A DNA stretch of 64,000 nt from Bacteroidales bacterium (GCA_029983675.1 JASBYY010000002.1:62001-126000), one strand, 5' to 3'. Positions 37,641-46,589 are shown, counted from the first letter of the stretch. Notes: generated by a model not told the origin, from the letters alone. Numbers and translations: made by a program.

Positions 37641-38087
37641 ATGACAAAACGCCTTATCCTACTTCTGCTGACAACGGCCATCGCCTTTCTATTGCACGGT
37701 TGTGGCGATAGAAATGTGAACCCCAATATCCCCAAAGTACACATCGACTTTGAAATCTGGCCGGATAGCCCCAGGTTCCACGAGTTGAACACCATTTCGG
37801 GATACATGTATCTGACATCGGAATACCCCAGCCGCGGCATCATCGTTTACCGGATGTGGCAGAACGAGTTCAAGGCCTACGACCGGATTCCGCCCAATGA
37901 GCCGAACGCCTGTTGCAACGGCGACAGCTGTTCGCGTATGGTCGTCGATTTTCCCTTTATCGTTGACAAATGCAACCATATCAAATACAACATCATGGAT
38001 GGATCCATTGTGGAAGGCGTGGGCGTTTATCCGCTTATCGAGTACTACACCGAATACGATGGAAGTAAGCTGCGCATTCACAACTAA
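37641..38087 (+). CDS. Rieske-like lipoprotein with degenerate cluster ligands
   Basis: A 148-residue lipoprotein (signal peptide ending LLHGC). The fold pattern is that of the small Rieske-like lipoproteins common in Bacteroidota: RGIIVYRMWQNEFKAYDR, then a Cys-rich loop (CCNGDSC), DKCNHIKYNIMDGSIVEG and the C-terminal PLIEYYTEYDGSKLRIHN. The normal ligand pairs CxH and CxxH are not present as such, so a standard [2Fe-2S] Rieske cluster is doubtful. The ATG at 37641 gives a proper signal peptide; an earlier in-frame start at 37623 would only add six residues. Function unknown. Confidence 0.65.
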   Translation: MTKRLILLLLTTAIAFLLHGCGDRNVNPNIPKVHIDFEIWPDSPRFHELNTISGYMYLTSEYPSRGIIVYRMWQNEFKAYDRIPPNEPNACCNGDSCSRMVVDFPFIVDKCNHIKYNIMDGSIVEGVGVYPLIEYYTEYDGSKLRIHN

Positions 38088-38107
38088 CCATACTGATACA
38101 AAGAATG

Positions 38108-38142
38108 AAAAAACGGACGAAATTTACTTCGTCCGTTTTTTC
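38108..38142. terminator. Bidirectional terminator between the Rieske-like gene and ahcY
   Basis: 14-bp perfect stem AAAAAACGGACGAA / TTCGTCCGTTTTTT with a 6-base loop. It serves the + strand lipoprotein gene and the minus-strand ahcY, which converge here. Confidence 0.85.
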
Positions 38143-38186
38143 ATGGTTGGCGATGACACTATTGCATCACTCAAACAGCCTTCCTA

Positions 38187-39617
38187 TTAATACCGGTAAA
38201 TATCTGATTTATAAGGACCTTCAACCGGCACTCCGATATAGTCAGCTTGCTTTTTCGTGAGTTTGGTCAGCTTGACACCGATTTTTTCAAGGTGCAGACG
38301 TGCCACTTCCTCATCGAGGTATTTCGGCAGGCAATACACTTGGGGCTTGTAGTCGTCGCGATGTTTCCAAAGGTCAAGTTGCGCCAGTGTCTGGTTGGTA
38401 AACGAGTTGCTCATCACAAAGCTGGCATGTCCCGTGGCACATCCCAAATTGACAAGGCGACCCGAAGCCAGCAGGAAGATGCAGTGTCCATCGTTGAAAA
38501 CATACTTGTCCACTTGCGGCTTGATGTTGATCTTCTCTTTCAACTCTTTGGTTGTTTCGAGGCGTGTCACCTGAATCTCGTTGTCGAAGTGACCGATATT
38601 GCACACGATGGCCTGATCCTTCATTTGCAGCATGTGCTCCAACGTGACAACATCGCAGTTACCCGTCGTGGTGACAAAGATATTGCCTTCCTTGAGAGCC
38701 TCTTCCATGGTAGTGACTTCAAAGCCCTCCATAGCGGCTTGCAAAGCGCAGATGGGGTCGATTTCGGTAACAAGCACACGGGCGCCGTAGCTGCGCATGG
38801 AGTGCGAGCAGCCTTTGCCCACATCGCCATATCCGCAAACCACAACGACCTTACCGGCAATCATCACATCGGTAGCGCGTTTGATACCATCGGCCAACGA
38901 TTCGCGACAGCCATAAAGGTTGTCGAATTTCGACTTCGTCACCGAGTCGTTCACGTTGATGGCGGGAACAAGCAGCTCGCCTTTTTCCTGCATCTGATAC
39001 AAGCGGTGAACACCCGTTGTGGTCTCTTCCGAAACGCCTTTCCAATGAGCGACAACGCCATGCCAGAATGTGGGATTCTCTTGATACGTAGCCTTGATGA
39101 CGTTCATCAGTGCCGTCTCTTCTTCCGTTTCCATGGGCTTATCCATCAGCGAAGGGTTGTTTTCGCAAGCATAACCCTTGTGAATCAGCAATGTGGCGTC
39201 ACCGCCATCATCGACAATCAAATCGGGACCTGTGCCATCGGGAAAAGTAATGGCTCGTTTGGTGCACCACCAGTAATCCTGAAGACTCTCGCCTTTCCAA
39301 GCAAAAACGGCGGTTCCGGTTTCGGCAATGGCGGCAGCCGCATTATCCTGAGTCGAGAAAATATTGCAGCTGCACCAGCGCACGGTTGCACCCAACTCGA
39401 CAAGCGTTTCTATCAAGCAAGCCGTCTGAATGGTCATGTGCAACGAACCTATGATTTTCACTCCTTTCAACGGTTTTTCCTGTCCGTACTTTTTACGCAA
39501 AGCCATCAAACCGGGCATCTCGTGTTCAGAAACTTCAATCTCTTTTCTTCCCCAAGCCGCCAAACCCATGTCGGCAACCAAATAAGGAAGATTCTTATCT
39601 AACAGTTTGTCATTCAT
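38187..39617 (-). CDS. ahcY: Adenosylhomocysteinase
   Basis: NAD-dependent hydrolase that splits S-adenosylhomocysteine into adenosine and homocysteine, keeping the methylation cycle running. The 476-residue length is that of the long bacterial form. Visible signatures: SLHMTIQTACLIETL, the substrate-binding DDGGDATLL, NVNDSVTKSKFDN, the Rossmann NAD site VVCGYGDVGKGCS, and the C-terminal end GPYKSDIYRY, diagnostic for the family. Monocistronic, with a promoter element at 39647. Confidence 0.97.
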   Translation of the reverse strand: MNDKLLDKNLPYLVADMGLAAWGRKEIEVSEHEMPGLMALRKKYGQEKPLKGVKIIGSLHMTIQTACLIETLVELGATVRWCSCNIFSTQDNAAAAIAETGTAVFAWKGESLQDYWWCTKRAITFPDGTGPDLIVDDGGDATLLIHKGYACENNPSLMDKPMETEEETALMNVIKATYQENPTFWHGVVAHWKGVSEETTTGVHRLYQMQEKGELLVPAINVNDSVTKSKFDNLYGCRESLADGIKRATDVMIAGKVVVVCGYGDVGKGCSHSMRSYGARVLVTEIDPICALQAAMEGFEVTTMEEALKEGNIFVTTTGNCDVVTLEHMLQMKDQAIVCNIGHFDNEIQVTRLETTKELKEKINIKPQVDKYVFNDGHCIFLLASGRLVNLGCATGHASFVMSNSFTNQTLAQLDLWKHRDDYKPQVYCLPKYLDEEVARLHLEKIGVKLTKLTKKQADYIGVPVEGPYKSDIYRY

Positions 39618-39646
39618 CGGTATGAGATTTTTATAATTTTAGTCGG

Positions 39647-39654
39647 CAAAGATA
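39647..39654 (-). promoter_or_regulatory. Promoter -7 element for ahcY
   Basis: TATCTTTG on the minus strand, exact TAnnTTTG match, 30 bases upstream of the ahcY start. The leader is too short for a known SAH or SAM riboswitch. Confidence 0.5.
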
Positions 39655-39859
39655 GTCTTTTTTACCGAGAAGCCGTTTTGATTGTCAAAAAACAACGTCT
39701 TTATTTCTTTTGTTTTACATAAACACATTCCAACTATACTACTTTTCAGAGCCTGCAAAAAGAGCATACTATACTGTTTATAAATATGTTACAATAATAA
39801 TGTTGATTTTTGTAGAAATAATAACGACTGTTTTTTCAAATGGAAAAATGGAATGATTG

Positions 39860-39867
39860 TATTTTTG
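39860..39867 (+). promoter_or_regulatory. Promoter -7 element for a candidate small RNA
   Basis: TATTTTTG, exact TAnnTTTG match on the + strand in a gene-free stretch, pointing toward the hairpin at 39925-39955. Confidence 0.4.
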
Positions 39868-39873
39868 CACTGT

Positions 39874-39955
39874 CTTGTAATCGTAACCACTATTTTAAGG
39901 AACAACAAAGCGTATGTTGAAATGAAGGTCTGCTTTTCGGCAGGCCTTTATTATT
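39874..39955 (+). ncRNA. Candidate small RNA of about 80 nt
   Basis: The 348-bp stretch 39618-39965 holds no credible gene on either strand. On the + strand it has a -7 element (39860-39867), about 50 bases of unstructured sequence and then a 9-bp hairpin (AAGGTCTGC / GCAGGCCTT, loop TTTTCG) followed by TTATTATT. No protein gene on the + strand lies between this promoter and the hairpin. That is the layout of an independently transcribed small RNA. The hairpin could instead serve only as the end of the opposing DAHP synthase gene, but it lacks a T-run in that direction. Confidence 0.35.
39925..39955 (+). terminator. Intrinsic terminator-like hairpin
   Basis: 9-bp stem 39925-39933 / 39940-39948 with a 6-base loop and a T-rich tail on the + strand only. 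Confidence 0.6.
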
Positions 39956-39965
39956 CCAATCCCAA

Positions 39966-41036
39966 TCAATCGTCCCTATTGTTCAACACATCGGTCTGTT
40001 TTCTGATTGAGGCTTGATGTATTGTTTCAAAAACCGCCGTCACCATTTCGGCATCAAGTCCCAATTTATCCGCCATGACGAGATGGTCAGCCAATGACTT
40101 TTTCCAACGGTCCATTTGCACGACTGTCATATTGTGCCTTTTCTTGTATTGCCCGATTTGAGCGCTCACGTTCATCCTTCTGGTGAGCAATTGCAACAGT
40201 TCGTCGTCAATGTCGTCCAGTTCGCCCCTCAGGGTCACCAATCCGGAGATGACCGAAGGGTTTTCCTTGCTCCGCACAACAAGGGCATCCAACAACTTCC
40301 TCAGTTGGTTCGGGGTAATTTGCTGCCGTGCGTCCGTCAATGCCTTCGAGGGGCAGTGGTGACACTCGATCATAAGTCCGTCACAAGCCAAGTCTAAGGC
40401 TTTCTGCGCCGTGAGCAGCAACAATTCGCGATTGCCACATATATGGCTGACATCAGTAACGACGGGCACATTGGCAAGTCGCGCAAATGCAATAGGCACT
40501 TCCCACATCGGCAAATTTCTGAATGCTGTTTCACGATAATACTGGAATCCCCGATGTATGCCTGCCAGATATTTAATTCCTGCCTTTCGGAAACGCTCTA
40601 TGGCACCCAGCCACAATTGCACATCGGGAGAAATCGGGTTTTTCACAAACAGCGGCACTTCCGTTCCCCTTAAGGCATCGGCGAGCAGCTGCACCGAGAA
40701 AGGATTCACCACGGTCCGGGCACCCACCCAAAGCACATCGACACCATATTTCAAGGCCAGATCGACATGTTGCGGCGTTGCAATTTCGGTCGCGATGGGC
40801 AGCCCCGTTTCTTGCTTGGCCATTTTGAGCAAAGACAGACCGGCCTCTCCCATTCCTTCAAAGGACTGTGGCCGCGTTCTCGGCTTCCAGATTCCCCCCC
40901 TAAGTATCTTTACTTCGGGGATTGCAGCCAGCGCCTTTGCGGTCTCCATCAGTTGTTCCTCACCCTCAACGCTACATGGCCCACTGATAATCAGCGGCGT
41001 ATCACGATGATCGAACCACGAAATCAAATCGAACAT
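39966..41036 (-). CDS. Bifunctional 3-deoxy-7-phosphoheptulonate synthase / chorismate mutase
   Basis: Catalyses the first step of the shikimate pathway and, in the same chain, the chorismate to prephenate branch toward Phe and Tyr. Residues about 1-260 form a KDO8P/DAHP-type TIM barrel (SGPCSVEGEEQLMETA, ILRGGIWKPRTRPQSFEG, KNPISPDVQLWLGAIERF, TDVSHICGNRELL, IECHHCPSKALTDA). Residues about 265-356 form an AroQ-type helical chorismate mutase (LDDIDDELLQLLTRRMNVSAQIGQYKKRH). The fusion is typical of Bacteroidota. I use ATG 41036; a GTG two codons earlier is also possible. Confidence 0.95.
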   Translation of the reverse strand: MFDLISWFDHRDTPLIISGPCSVEGEEQLMETAKALAAIPEVKILRGGIWKPRTRPQSFEGMGEAGLSLLKMAKQETGLPIATEIATPQHVDLALKYGVDVLWVGARTVVNPFSVQLLADALRGTEVPLFVKNPISPDVQLWLGAIERFRKAGIKYLAGIHRGFQYYRETAFRNLPMWEVPIAFARLANVPVVTDVSHICGNRELLLLTAQKALDLACDGLMIECHHCPSKALTDARQQITPNQLRKLLDALVVRSKENPSVISGLVTLRGELDDIDDELLQLLTRRMNVSAQIGQYKKRHNMTVVQMDRWKKSLADHLVMADKLGLDAEMVTAVFETIHQASIRKQTDVLNNRDD

Positions 41037-41062
41037 GTTCACCTTATATTAATATGAGACTG

Positions 41063-41070
41063 CAAAGGTA
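41063..41070 (-). promoter_or_regulatory. Promoter -7 element for the DAHP synthase/chorismate mutase gene
   Basis: TACCTTTG on the minus strand, exact TAnnTTTG match, 26 bases upstream of the ATG at 41036. Confidence 0.5.
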
Positions 41071-41231
41071 GTTTTTTTGAGAAAATGGCACCATCATGGC
41101 TGCTGCAAACGGCATTGCTTTCCACATACACCTATTGCCATCCGCTCTTGCCAAAGGATTTGCCGCCACCCTTCCGACATCCGTCTTGAAATTAAACTGA
41201 CGAAAGCAGGGCGCGTTACGTTTTTTTTCCG

Positions 41232-41239
41232 TTACTTTG
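41232..41239 (+). promoter_or_regulatory. Probable -7 element for the asnS-rpoN unit
   Basis: TTACTTTG, one mismatch to TAnnTTTG, 38 bases upstream of the proposed GTG start of asnS. It makes starts upstream of about 41245 unlikely. Confidence 0.35.
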
Positions 41240-41277
41240 TACATTCAAAAGAAATAATAGAACAAACATTCAATATT

Positions 41278-42717
41278 GTGAAAAGAGTTGAGATAAAGCA
41301 AGCCTTGCAGATGCAAGCGTCTGAAAATGAGATCACCGTCATGGGATGGGTGCGTACCAAACGTGGCAGTAAGAACGTTGCTTTCATCGCCTTGAACGAT
41401 GGAACCACCATCAACAACCTGCAACTTGTCATCGACCTGAATGCCATTCCCGAGGACAATCTTGCCTTGATGCATGCCGGCGCATCGCTATGGGCGAAAG
41501 GACATCTGGTTGAATCGATGGGCAGCGGCCAAGCCGTTGAGCTTGCCGTAAAGGAAATCGGGCTTTTCGGCCCTGCCAATCCCGACGAATATCCATTGCA
41601 GCCCAAGAAACACTCGTTGGAGTTTCTGCGCGACATTGCGCACCTGCGTTTCCGCACCAACACCTTCGGTGCCATCATGCGCCTGCGCCATGCCATGATG
41701 TTCGGCATCCATAAGTTCTTCAACGACCGTGGTTTTGTCAACATGCACACTCCGCTCATCACTGCCTCCGACTGTGAGGGTGCAGGCGAAATGTTTCAGG
41801 TCACCACGCTCGACATGAGCAATCCGCCACGCAACGAGGAGGGCCAGATCGACTACACGAAAGACTTCTTCGGCAAACCCACCAACCTTACCGTTTCGGG
41901 ACAACTTGAAGGGGAGCTGGCGGCAACTGCCTTGGGTAAGATTTACACCTTCGGCCCTACTTTCCGCGCCGAAAACTCAAACACCACACGCCATTTGGCG
42001 GAATTTTGGATGATTGAACCCGAAGTGGCGTTTTTCGACATCACCGATAATATGGACTTGGCCGAAGATATGCTTAAGTTCTTGATTCAATACGCCTTAG
42101 ACAACTGCATGGACGACTTGCAGTTCCTCAGCAAACGCCTTCAAGAAGAAGAAAAAGGCAAAAAAGAAGAAGACAAGTCCATGGAATTGCTCAGCAAGCT
42201 CCATTTTGTGCTGGAACACGATTTTGCCCGTGTCACTTACAGCGAAGCCATCGACATTCTGAAAAACAGCAACTACAATAAGAAAGGCAAGTTCCAATAT
42301 CCCATCTCGGAATGGGGCATCGACTTGCAGTCGGAGCACGAGCGCTACCTTGTGGAAAAACACTTCAAGAAGCCCGTCATTCTGACCGACTATCCAAAAG
42401 AAATCAAGGCGTTCTATATGAAGCAGAACGAGGACGGCAAGACAGTTCGCGCCATGGATGTTTTGTTCCCCGGCATCGGTGAAATCATCGGCGGTTCCGA
42501 ACGCGAAACCGACCTTGAGAAACTCCTCGGCCGCATGCACGAAGTCGGGATTCCCGGAGAATCAATGCAATGGTATCTCGACAGCCGTCGCTTCGGTTCG
42601 GTGCCTCACGCCGGCTACGGATTAGGATTTGAGCGTCTGCTGCTTTTCCTCACCGGCATGACCAATATTCGCGATGTCATCCCCTTCCCGCGGACTCCGA
42701 AAAACTGTCTGTACTAA
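41278..42717 (+). CDS. asnS: Asparaginyl-tRNA synthetase
   Basis: Class IIb aminoacyl-tRNA synthetase charging tRNA-Asn. Parts: N-terminal OB-fold anticodon domain (EITVMGWVRTKRGSKNVAFIALNDG), then the catalytic core with motif 2 (TFGPTFRAENSNTTRHLAEFWMIEPE) and motif 3 (GYGLGFERLLLFLTGM). No ATG precedes the family start at a sensible place. The GTG at 41278 (reading MKRVEIKQAL) gives a 479-residue protein of normal size; the ATG at 41311 would cut into the N-terminus. First gene of a unit with rpoN, 20 bases downstream. Confidence 0.95.
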   Translation: MKRVEIKQALQMQASENEITVMGWVRTKRGSKNVAFIALNDGTTINNLQLVIDLNAIPEDNLALMHAGASLWAKGHLVESMGSGQAVELAVKEIGLFGPANPDEYPLQPKKHSLEFLRDIAHLRFRTNTFGAIMRLRHAMMFGIHKFFNDRGFVNMHTPLITASDCEGAGEMFQVTTLDMSNPPRNEEGQIDYTKDFFGKPTNLTVSGQLEGELAATALGKIYTFGPTFRAENSNTTRHLAEFWMIEPEVAFFDITDNMDLAEDMLKFLIQYALDNCMDDLQFLSKRLQEEEKGKKEEDKSMELLSKLHFVLEHDFARVTYSEAIDILKNSNYNKKGKFQYPISEWGIDLQSEHERYLVEKHFKKPVILTDYPKEIKAFYMKQNEDGKTVRAMDVLFPGIGEIIGGSERETDLEKLLGRMHEVGIPGESMQWYLDSRRFGSVPHAGYGLGFERLLLFLTGMTNIRDVIPFPRTPKNCLY

Positions 42718-42737
42718 TCGACCAAAACGCAGCGAAA

Positions 42738-44246
42738 ATGTCCAATCAACGACTGACACAAACCCAACGGCAGGAACTGAAGCTCTCTCCTCAGCAAATT
42801 CAGCTGCTGAAGCTTTTGCAATTGCCGTTGATTGAGTTGGAGCAAAGAATCAAAGAAGAAATTGAAGCCAATCCCGCTTTGGAAGAAAGCGAAAACAGAG
42901 AAGAGTTTGACAATGATTTGAATGCGGAAAACGAACAAGGCGACAATGGAGAACACGACGACTACAGCGAAGAGGAAACGTTTAACCGCGATGAGGAGTT
43001 CGACCTGAACGACTATCTTCCCGAAGACGAAGACGACTATTCCTACAAGCTACACGCCAACAACTACAGCTCCGACGATGAACAGTTCGAGACGCCCATT
43101 GTCAACGAAGAAACGTTTCAGGATTATCTGATTCAACAGCTCGGGTATCGCGAACTCGACGAGAAACAGATGGTCATTGGGCAATATATCGTCGGCAACC
43201 TCGATGACAACGGCTATCTCAGCCGTCCCATCCCCAACCTCATTGACGACCTATTGTTCACCACAAACATTGAAGCCAGCGAGGCGGATGTCAAGGAAGT
43301 GTTACAAGTTGTCCAGGAACTGGATCCGCCCGGCATTGCCGCCTTCAATCTGCAAGAATGCCTGCTCATCCAGCTCAACCGCTTGCAGGAAGACAATCCG
43401 ACGAACGATTACAGCCTGTGCATCACCATCATCAAAGACTGCTTCGAGGAGTTCACGAAAAAGCACTACGACAAAATCGCCAAAAAGACAGGTGCAAGCA
43501 ACAAGACCCTGAAAATAGCCTTGGATGAAATCCTTAAACTCAACCCGAAACCGGGTGACGCATCAGGTTCCAGTATCAAGAATATTCATTACATCACCCC
43601 CGATTTCTTCATTTTCATCAAGGATGGGGAACTGGAACTTTCATTGGACGGACGCAACAACCCTGAGCTTAAGGTCAACAAGGACTACGTCCAGATGCTC
43701 AGAGAATACTCGAAAAGCCAAAAGGAACAGATGAAAGAGGCCGCCACTTTCGTGCGTCAGAAAATCGATGCCGCCAAATGGTTTATCGAAGCTATCAACC
43801 AACGTCAACGCACGCTTTACACCACCATGCATGCCATTATGGAAATGCAGAGGAGCTACTTTCTGACGGGCGACGAAACGCAGTTGAAACCCATGATTCT
43901 GAAAGACATTGCCGAGAAGGTAGGACTTGACATCTCCACCATCTCGCGCGTGGCCAACAGTAAATACGTACAGACACCTTACGGCACTTTTCTGCTGAAA
44001 ACCTTCTTCAGCGAAGGCATCACCAACAATGAAGGCGAAGAGATTTCGACACACGAAATCAAGAAAATACTGAAAGACTGCATCGGAAGCGAAAACAAGC
44101 AAAAGCCGCTCACCGACGAGGAAATCATGATCATCTTGAAAGAAAAAGGCTATCCTATCGCCCGCCGCACTGTAGCAAAATACAGAGAACAACTCGGCAT
44201 CCCCGTGGCGAGAATGCGAAAAGAAGTGCCGGAGGACAATGTTTGA
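42738..44246 (+). CDS. rpoN: RNA polymerase sigma-54 factor
   Basis: Alternative sigma factor that needs AAA+ activators and recognises -24/-12 promoters. The 502-residue product has region I (LTQTQRQELKLSPQQIQLLKLLQLP, Gln/Leu-rich, activator-responsive), an acidic region II (residues about 55-110), the core-binding domain, a helix-turn-helix (ISTISRVANSKY) and the RpoN box ARRTVAKYREQLGIP, all intact. It follows asnS by 20 bases and overlaps the next gene by 8. A -24/-12-like site lies upstream of dnaK in this window. Confidence 0.97.
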   Translation: MSNQRLTQTQRQELKLSPQQIQLLKLLQLPLIELEQRIKEEIEANPALEESENREEFDNDLNAENEQGDNGEHDDYSEEETFNRDEEFDLNDYLPEDEDDYSYKLHANNYSSDDEQFETPIVNEETFQDYLIQQLGYRELDEKQMVIGQYIVGNLDDNGYLSRPIPNLIDDLLFTTNIEASEADVKEVLQVVQELDPPGIAAFNLQECLLIQLNRLQEDNPTNDYSLCITIIKDCFEEFTKKHYDKIAKKTGASNKTLKIALDEILKLNPKPGDASGSSIKNIHYITPDFFIFIKDGELELSLDGRNNPELKVNKDYVQMLREYSKSQKEQMKEAATFVRQKIDAAKWFIEAINQRQRTLYTTMHAIMEMQRSYFLTGDETQLKPMILKDIAEKVGLDISTISRVANSKYVQTPYGTFLLKTFFSEGITNNEGEEISTHEIKKILKDCIGSENKQKPLTDEEIMIILKEKGYPIARRTVAKYREQLGIPVARMRKEVPEDNV

Positions 44247-44886
44247 CCTCGCAGACACCGATTGCAGCATGGCACGATTTCATAAGATATTATCCTTACT
44301 GCTCCATCCCATGCTAACCTGCACTTGGTCGGCACTCATTATTTTATGCAGTCCGATCGGGAAGGTCCTGCTGATGCTACTCCAGCCATCGGCTTTTTGG
44401 ATTTTGCCCGGTATCGTTTTCGCATTTACATTTCTGATGCCTACGCTCATCATCACAGGAGTACGTGCAGCCTTGCGGAAGAAAAATGATACTGAAAACC
44501 AAGACCACAGCGTAACCATCACCTTTACGATAAGCATCTTGTTCATGGTCGTCAGCTATTATCTGTTGAAAGACATTGCCATAGCCATACCCCTGAATCT
44601 CTATCTGCTTTCTGCCATATCCACTTGCATCCTTACGATGATGCTCAAACCTTTTTGGAACATCAGCTACTATACCGCTGCATGGGGCAACCTGAGCGGA
44701 TTACTGTTTTATCTGTGTTTATCCATGCCGCATATCTACCTGTCGCCTTTCCTCGGCATCATTTTGATAAGCGGTGCCGTAGGCTGGAACCGTTTGGCCA
44801 CACTATCACACCGTCACGGAGAAATCTATGCAGGTTATGCCTTAGGCTTCGCAACTACAGCCGTACTGTTTGCAACGCTATTATGA
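44239..44886 (+). CDS. PAP2-like membrane protein
   Basis: A 215-residue polytopic membrane protein with about six helices. The C-terminal motif LATLSHRHGEIYAGYALGF resembles the third signature of PAP2-type phosphatases (S-x-x-H-x-x-x-[DE]-x-x-x-G), as in related Bacteroidota proteins found next to rpoN, but the first two PAP2 signatures are not evident. Enzymatic activity is therefore uncertain. The start at 44239 follows a GGAGG and overlaps rpoN; ATG 44269 is an alternative that drops ten polar residues. Confidence 0.65.
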   Translation: MFDLADTDCSMARFHKILSLLLHPMLTCTWSALIILCSPIGKVLLMLLQPSAFWILPGIVFAFTFLMPTLIITGVRAALRKKNDTENQDHSVTITFTISILFMVVSYYLLKDIAIAIPLNLYLLSAISTCILTMMLKPFWNISYYTAAWGNLSGLLFYLCLSMPHIYLSPFLGIILISGAVGWNRLATLSHRHGEIYAGYALGFATTAVLFATLL

Positions 44887-44942
44887 ATGACTGCTGAAAT
44901 CATCGCCATACAAGGATGGCTTGGAGGTGTCCCTGTCAGTCA

Positions 44943-45968
44943 TTAGTCAAACAGATTCCCTTGACTGCCGGAACGAACCTTTCCCAAATGCTTGTAAGCC
45001 AATTCTGTACATTCTCTCCCACGTGGTGTACGCATAAGAAAACCCTCCATGATCAGGAAAGGTTCATACACTTCTTCAACCGTCCCGGGATCTTCGCCGA
45101 CAGCCGTAGCAATAGTGTTCACACCGACAGGACCACCTTTGAACTTGTCGATAATAGTGTTCAAAATCTTATTGTCCATCTCGTCGAGGCCATGCTCATC
45201 CACTTTCAAAGCAGAAAGGCCAATGCGAGCAATGTCGAGTGTGATTTTTCCATCGCCTTGAATCTGCGCAAAATCACGGACTCGGCGCAAAAGCAAGTTG
45301 GCAATACGCGGGGTTCCTCGACTACGACGGGCAATCTCGAACGCCGCCGTATCATCGACAGGGACACGAAGGATACCCGCCGAACGCCTTATAATGCCCG
45401 AGAGTGTCTGGGCATCGTAATATTCGAGACGCAGGTTGATGCCGAAGCGCGAACGCAATGGAGCCGTTAGCAGTCCGGAGCGCGTGGTGGCACCTATCAG
45501 GGTAAACGGGTTCAACGCAATTTGTACGCTACGGGCATTGGGACCAGCTTCGATCATGATGTCGATCCGGTAATCTTCCATAGCCGAGTAAAGATATTCC
45601 TCCACGACAGGTGTAAGGCGATGGATCTCATCGATAAAAAGCACGTCGTTCGGTTCAAGATTGGTCAGCAAGCCCGCAAGGTTGCCCGGCTTGTCGAGCA
45701 CGGGTCCCGATGTCATCTTCATGTTCACGCCCAACTCATTGGCGATGATGTGCGACAGGGTGGTCTTTCCGAGACCGGGCGGGCCATGTAGCAGCGTATG
45801 GTCCAAGGCTTCGCCACGCTGTGCCGCCGCTTGCACAAAAATGCGCAGGTTATCGACCACCTGCCTTTGTCCGGCAAAGCTGCTGAAAGCGTCTGGACGA
45901 AGCACGTTTTCAAGGTCTTTTTCCGCCTTTGAAAGTTGCGAACCGGTAGCATCAAGATTATCGTTCAT
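44943..45968 (-). CDS. ruvB: Holliday junction branch migration helicase RuvB
   Basis: Hexameric AAA+ motor of the RuvABC complex, driving branch migration at recombination junctions. Motifs: FAGQRQVVDNLRIFVQAA, Walker A GPPGLGKTTLS, Walker B DVLFIDEIHRL, sensor 1 FTLIGATTRSG, arginine-finger region LRSRFGI, and the winged-helix domain near the C-terminus (FLMRTPRGRECT). The ATG at 45968 gives the usual family length (341 residues); the frame opens farther upstream but the -7 element at 45986 lies there. Divergent from tadA. Confidence 0.97.
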   Translation of the reverse strand: MNDNLDATGSQLSKAEKDLENVLRPDAFSSFAGQRQVVDNLRIFVQAAAQRGEALDHTLLHGPPGLGKTTLSHIIANELGVNMKMTSGPVLDKPGNLAGLLTNLEPNDVLFIDEIHRLTPVVEEYLYSAMEDYRIDIMIEAGPNARSVQIALNPFTLIGATTRSGLLTAPLRSRFGINLRLEYYDAQTLSGIIRRSAGILRVPVDDTAAFEIARRSRGTPRIANLLLRRVRDFAQIQGDGKITLDIARIGLSALKVDEHGLDEMDNKILNTIIDKFKGGPVGVNTIATAVGEDPGTVEEVYEPFLIMEGFLMRTPRGRECTELAYKHLGKVRSGSQGNLFD

Positions 45969-45985
45969 ATTGCCGTAATAAAGCA

Positions 45986-45993
45986 CAAAAATA
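45986..45993 (-). promoter_or_regulatory. Promoter -7 element for ruvB
   Basis: TATTTTTG on the minus strand, exact TAnnTTTG match, 18 bases upstream of the ruvB ATG at 45968. Confidence 0.55.
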
Positions 45994-46017
45994 CAAAATT
46001 CAGACGACAAAAAACAC

Positions 46018-46025
46018 TATTTTTG
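46018..46025 (+). promoter_or_regulatory. Promoter -7 element for tadA
   Basis: TATTTTTG, exact TAnnTTTG match, 30 bases upstream of the tadA ATG; it pairs with the divergent ruvB element 25 bases away. Confidence 0.55.
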
Positions 46026-46054
46026 CCGACACAACAACGACAACAACAATTGCA

Positions 46055-46498
46055 ATGGGTCTTAGCATTTTTTCCGATGAGTATTTCATGAAACAAGCCT
46101 ATCTTGAAGCCGAAAAAGCCCTTGAAGAAAACGAAATCCCTATCGGTACCGTCGTGACCTGCAACGGCAAAATCATTGCCCGTGCGCACAATCAGACCGA
46201 AACGCTGAACGACGTCACGGCTCATGCCGAAATGCTGGCCATCACTGCCGCCGCCAACGCCATCGGCGCAAAATATTTAGACGACTGTACGCTTTATGTG
46301 ACCCTTGAGCCATGCCCCATGTGCGCCGGTGCCCTTGCCCACGCTCATGTGGCCAAAGTAGTCTGGGCAGCAAACGACCCCAAAAACGGGTTCCAAAAGT
46401 TCGGCAACATGCTACATCCCAAAACGAAAACCACGACAGGCATCATGGAAAACGAATGCCTCGCCCTTCTCACTGATTTCTTCAAAAAGAAAAGATAA
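46055..46498 (+). CDS. tadA: tRNA adenosine deaminase-like nucleoside deaminase
   Basis: Zinc-dependent deaminase of the cytidine/deoxycytidylate family. TadA converts A34 to inosine in tRNA-Arg; some paralogues act on guanine or cytosine. The 147-residue product has the HAEM zinc/catalytic motif (HAEMLAI) and PCPMCAGALAHAHV with both Cys ligands. N-terminal EYFMKQAYLEAEKALEENEIPIG and GTVVTCNGKIIARAHNQTE are typical of TadA. The tRNA substrate is inferred from similarity only. Confidence 0.88.
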   Translation: MGLSIFSDEYFMKQAYLEAEKALEENEIPIGTVVTCNGKIIARAHNQTETLNDVTAHAEMLAITAAANAIGAKYLDDCTLYVTLEPCPMCAGALAHAHVAKVVWAANDPKNGFQKFGNMLHPKTKTTTGIMENECLALLTDFFKKKR

Positions 46499-46572
46499 GG
46501 GGCTTTCGCCAAATAAACGGCTGACAGCTTCAAAGCCGATCAAACAGTTTTCGACACGTCATTTTGTCATTT

Positions 46573-46589
46573 TGTCACACATTCTGACA
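46573..46589. promoter_or_regulatory. Inverted repeat upstream of dnaK
   Basis: TGTCA-N7-TGACA, a perfect 5-bp inverted repeat, preceded by two GTCATTTT direct repeats (about 46558-46575). A plausible operator for a heat-shock or other regulator; it is not the CIRCE sequence. Confidence 0.35.

Noticed and set aside
38187..39654. SAH or SAM riboswitch upstream of ahcY
   Set aside because: Only about 20-25 bases separate the likely transcript start from the ATG, too short for a known class.
41077..41277. Longer AsnRS N-terminus
   Set aside because: The extra 67 residues are Cys/His/Arg-rich without family match, and a probable -7 element lies at 41232-41239.
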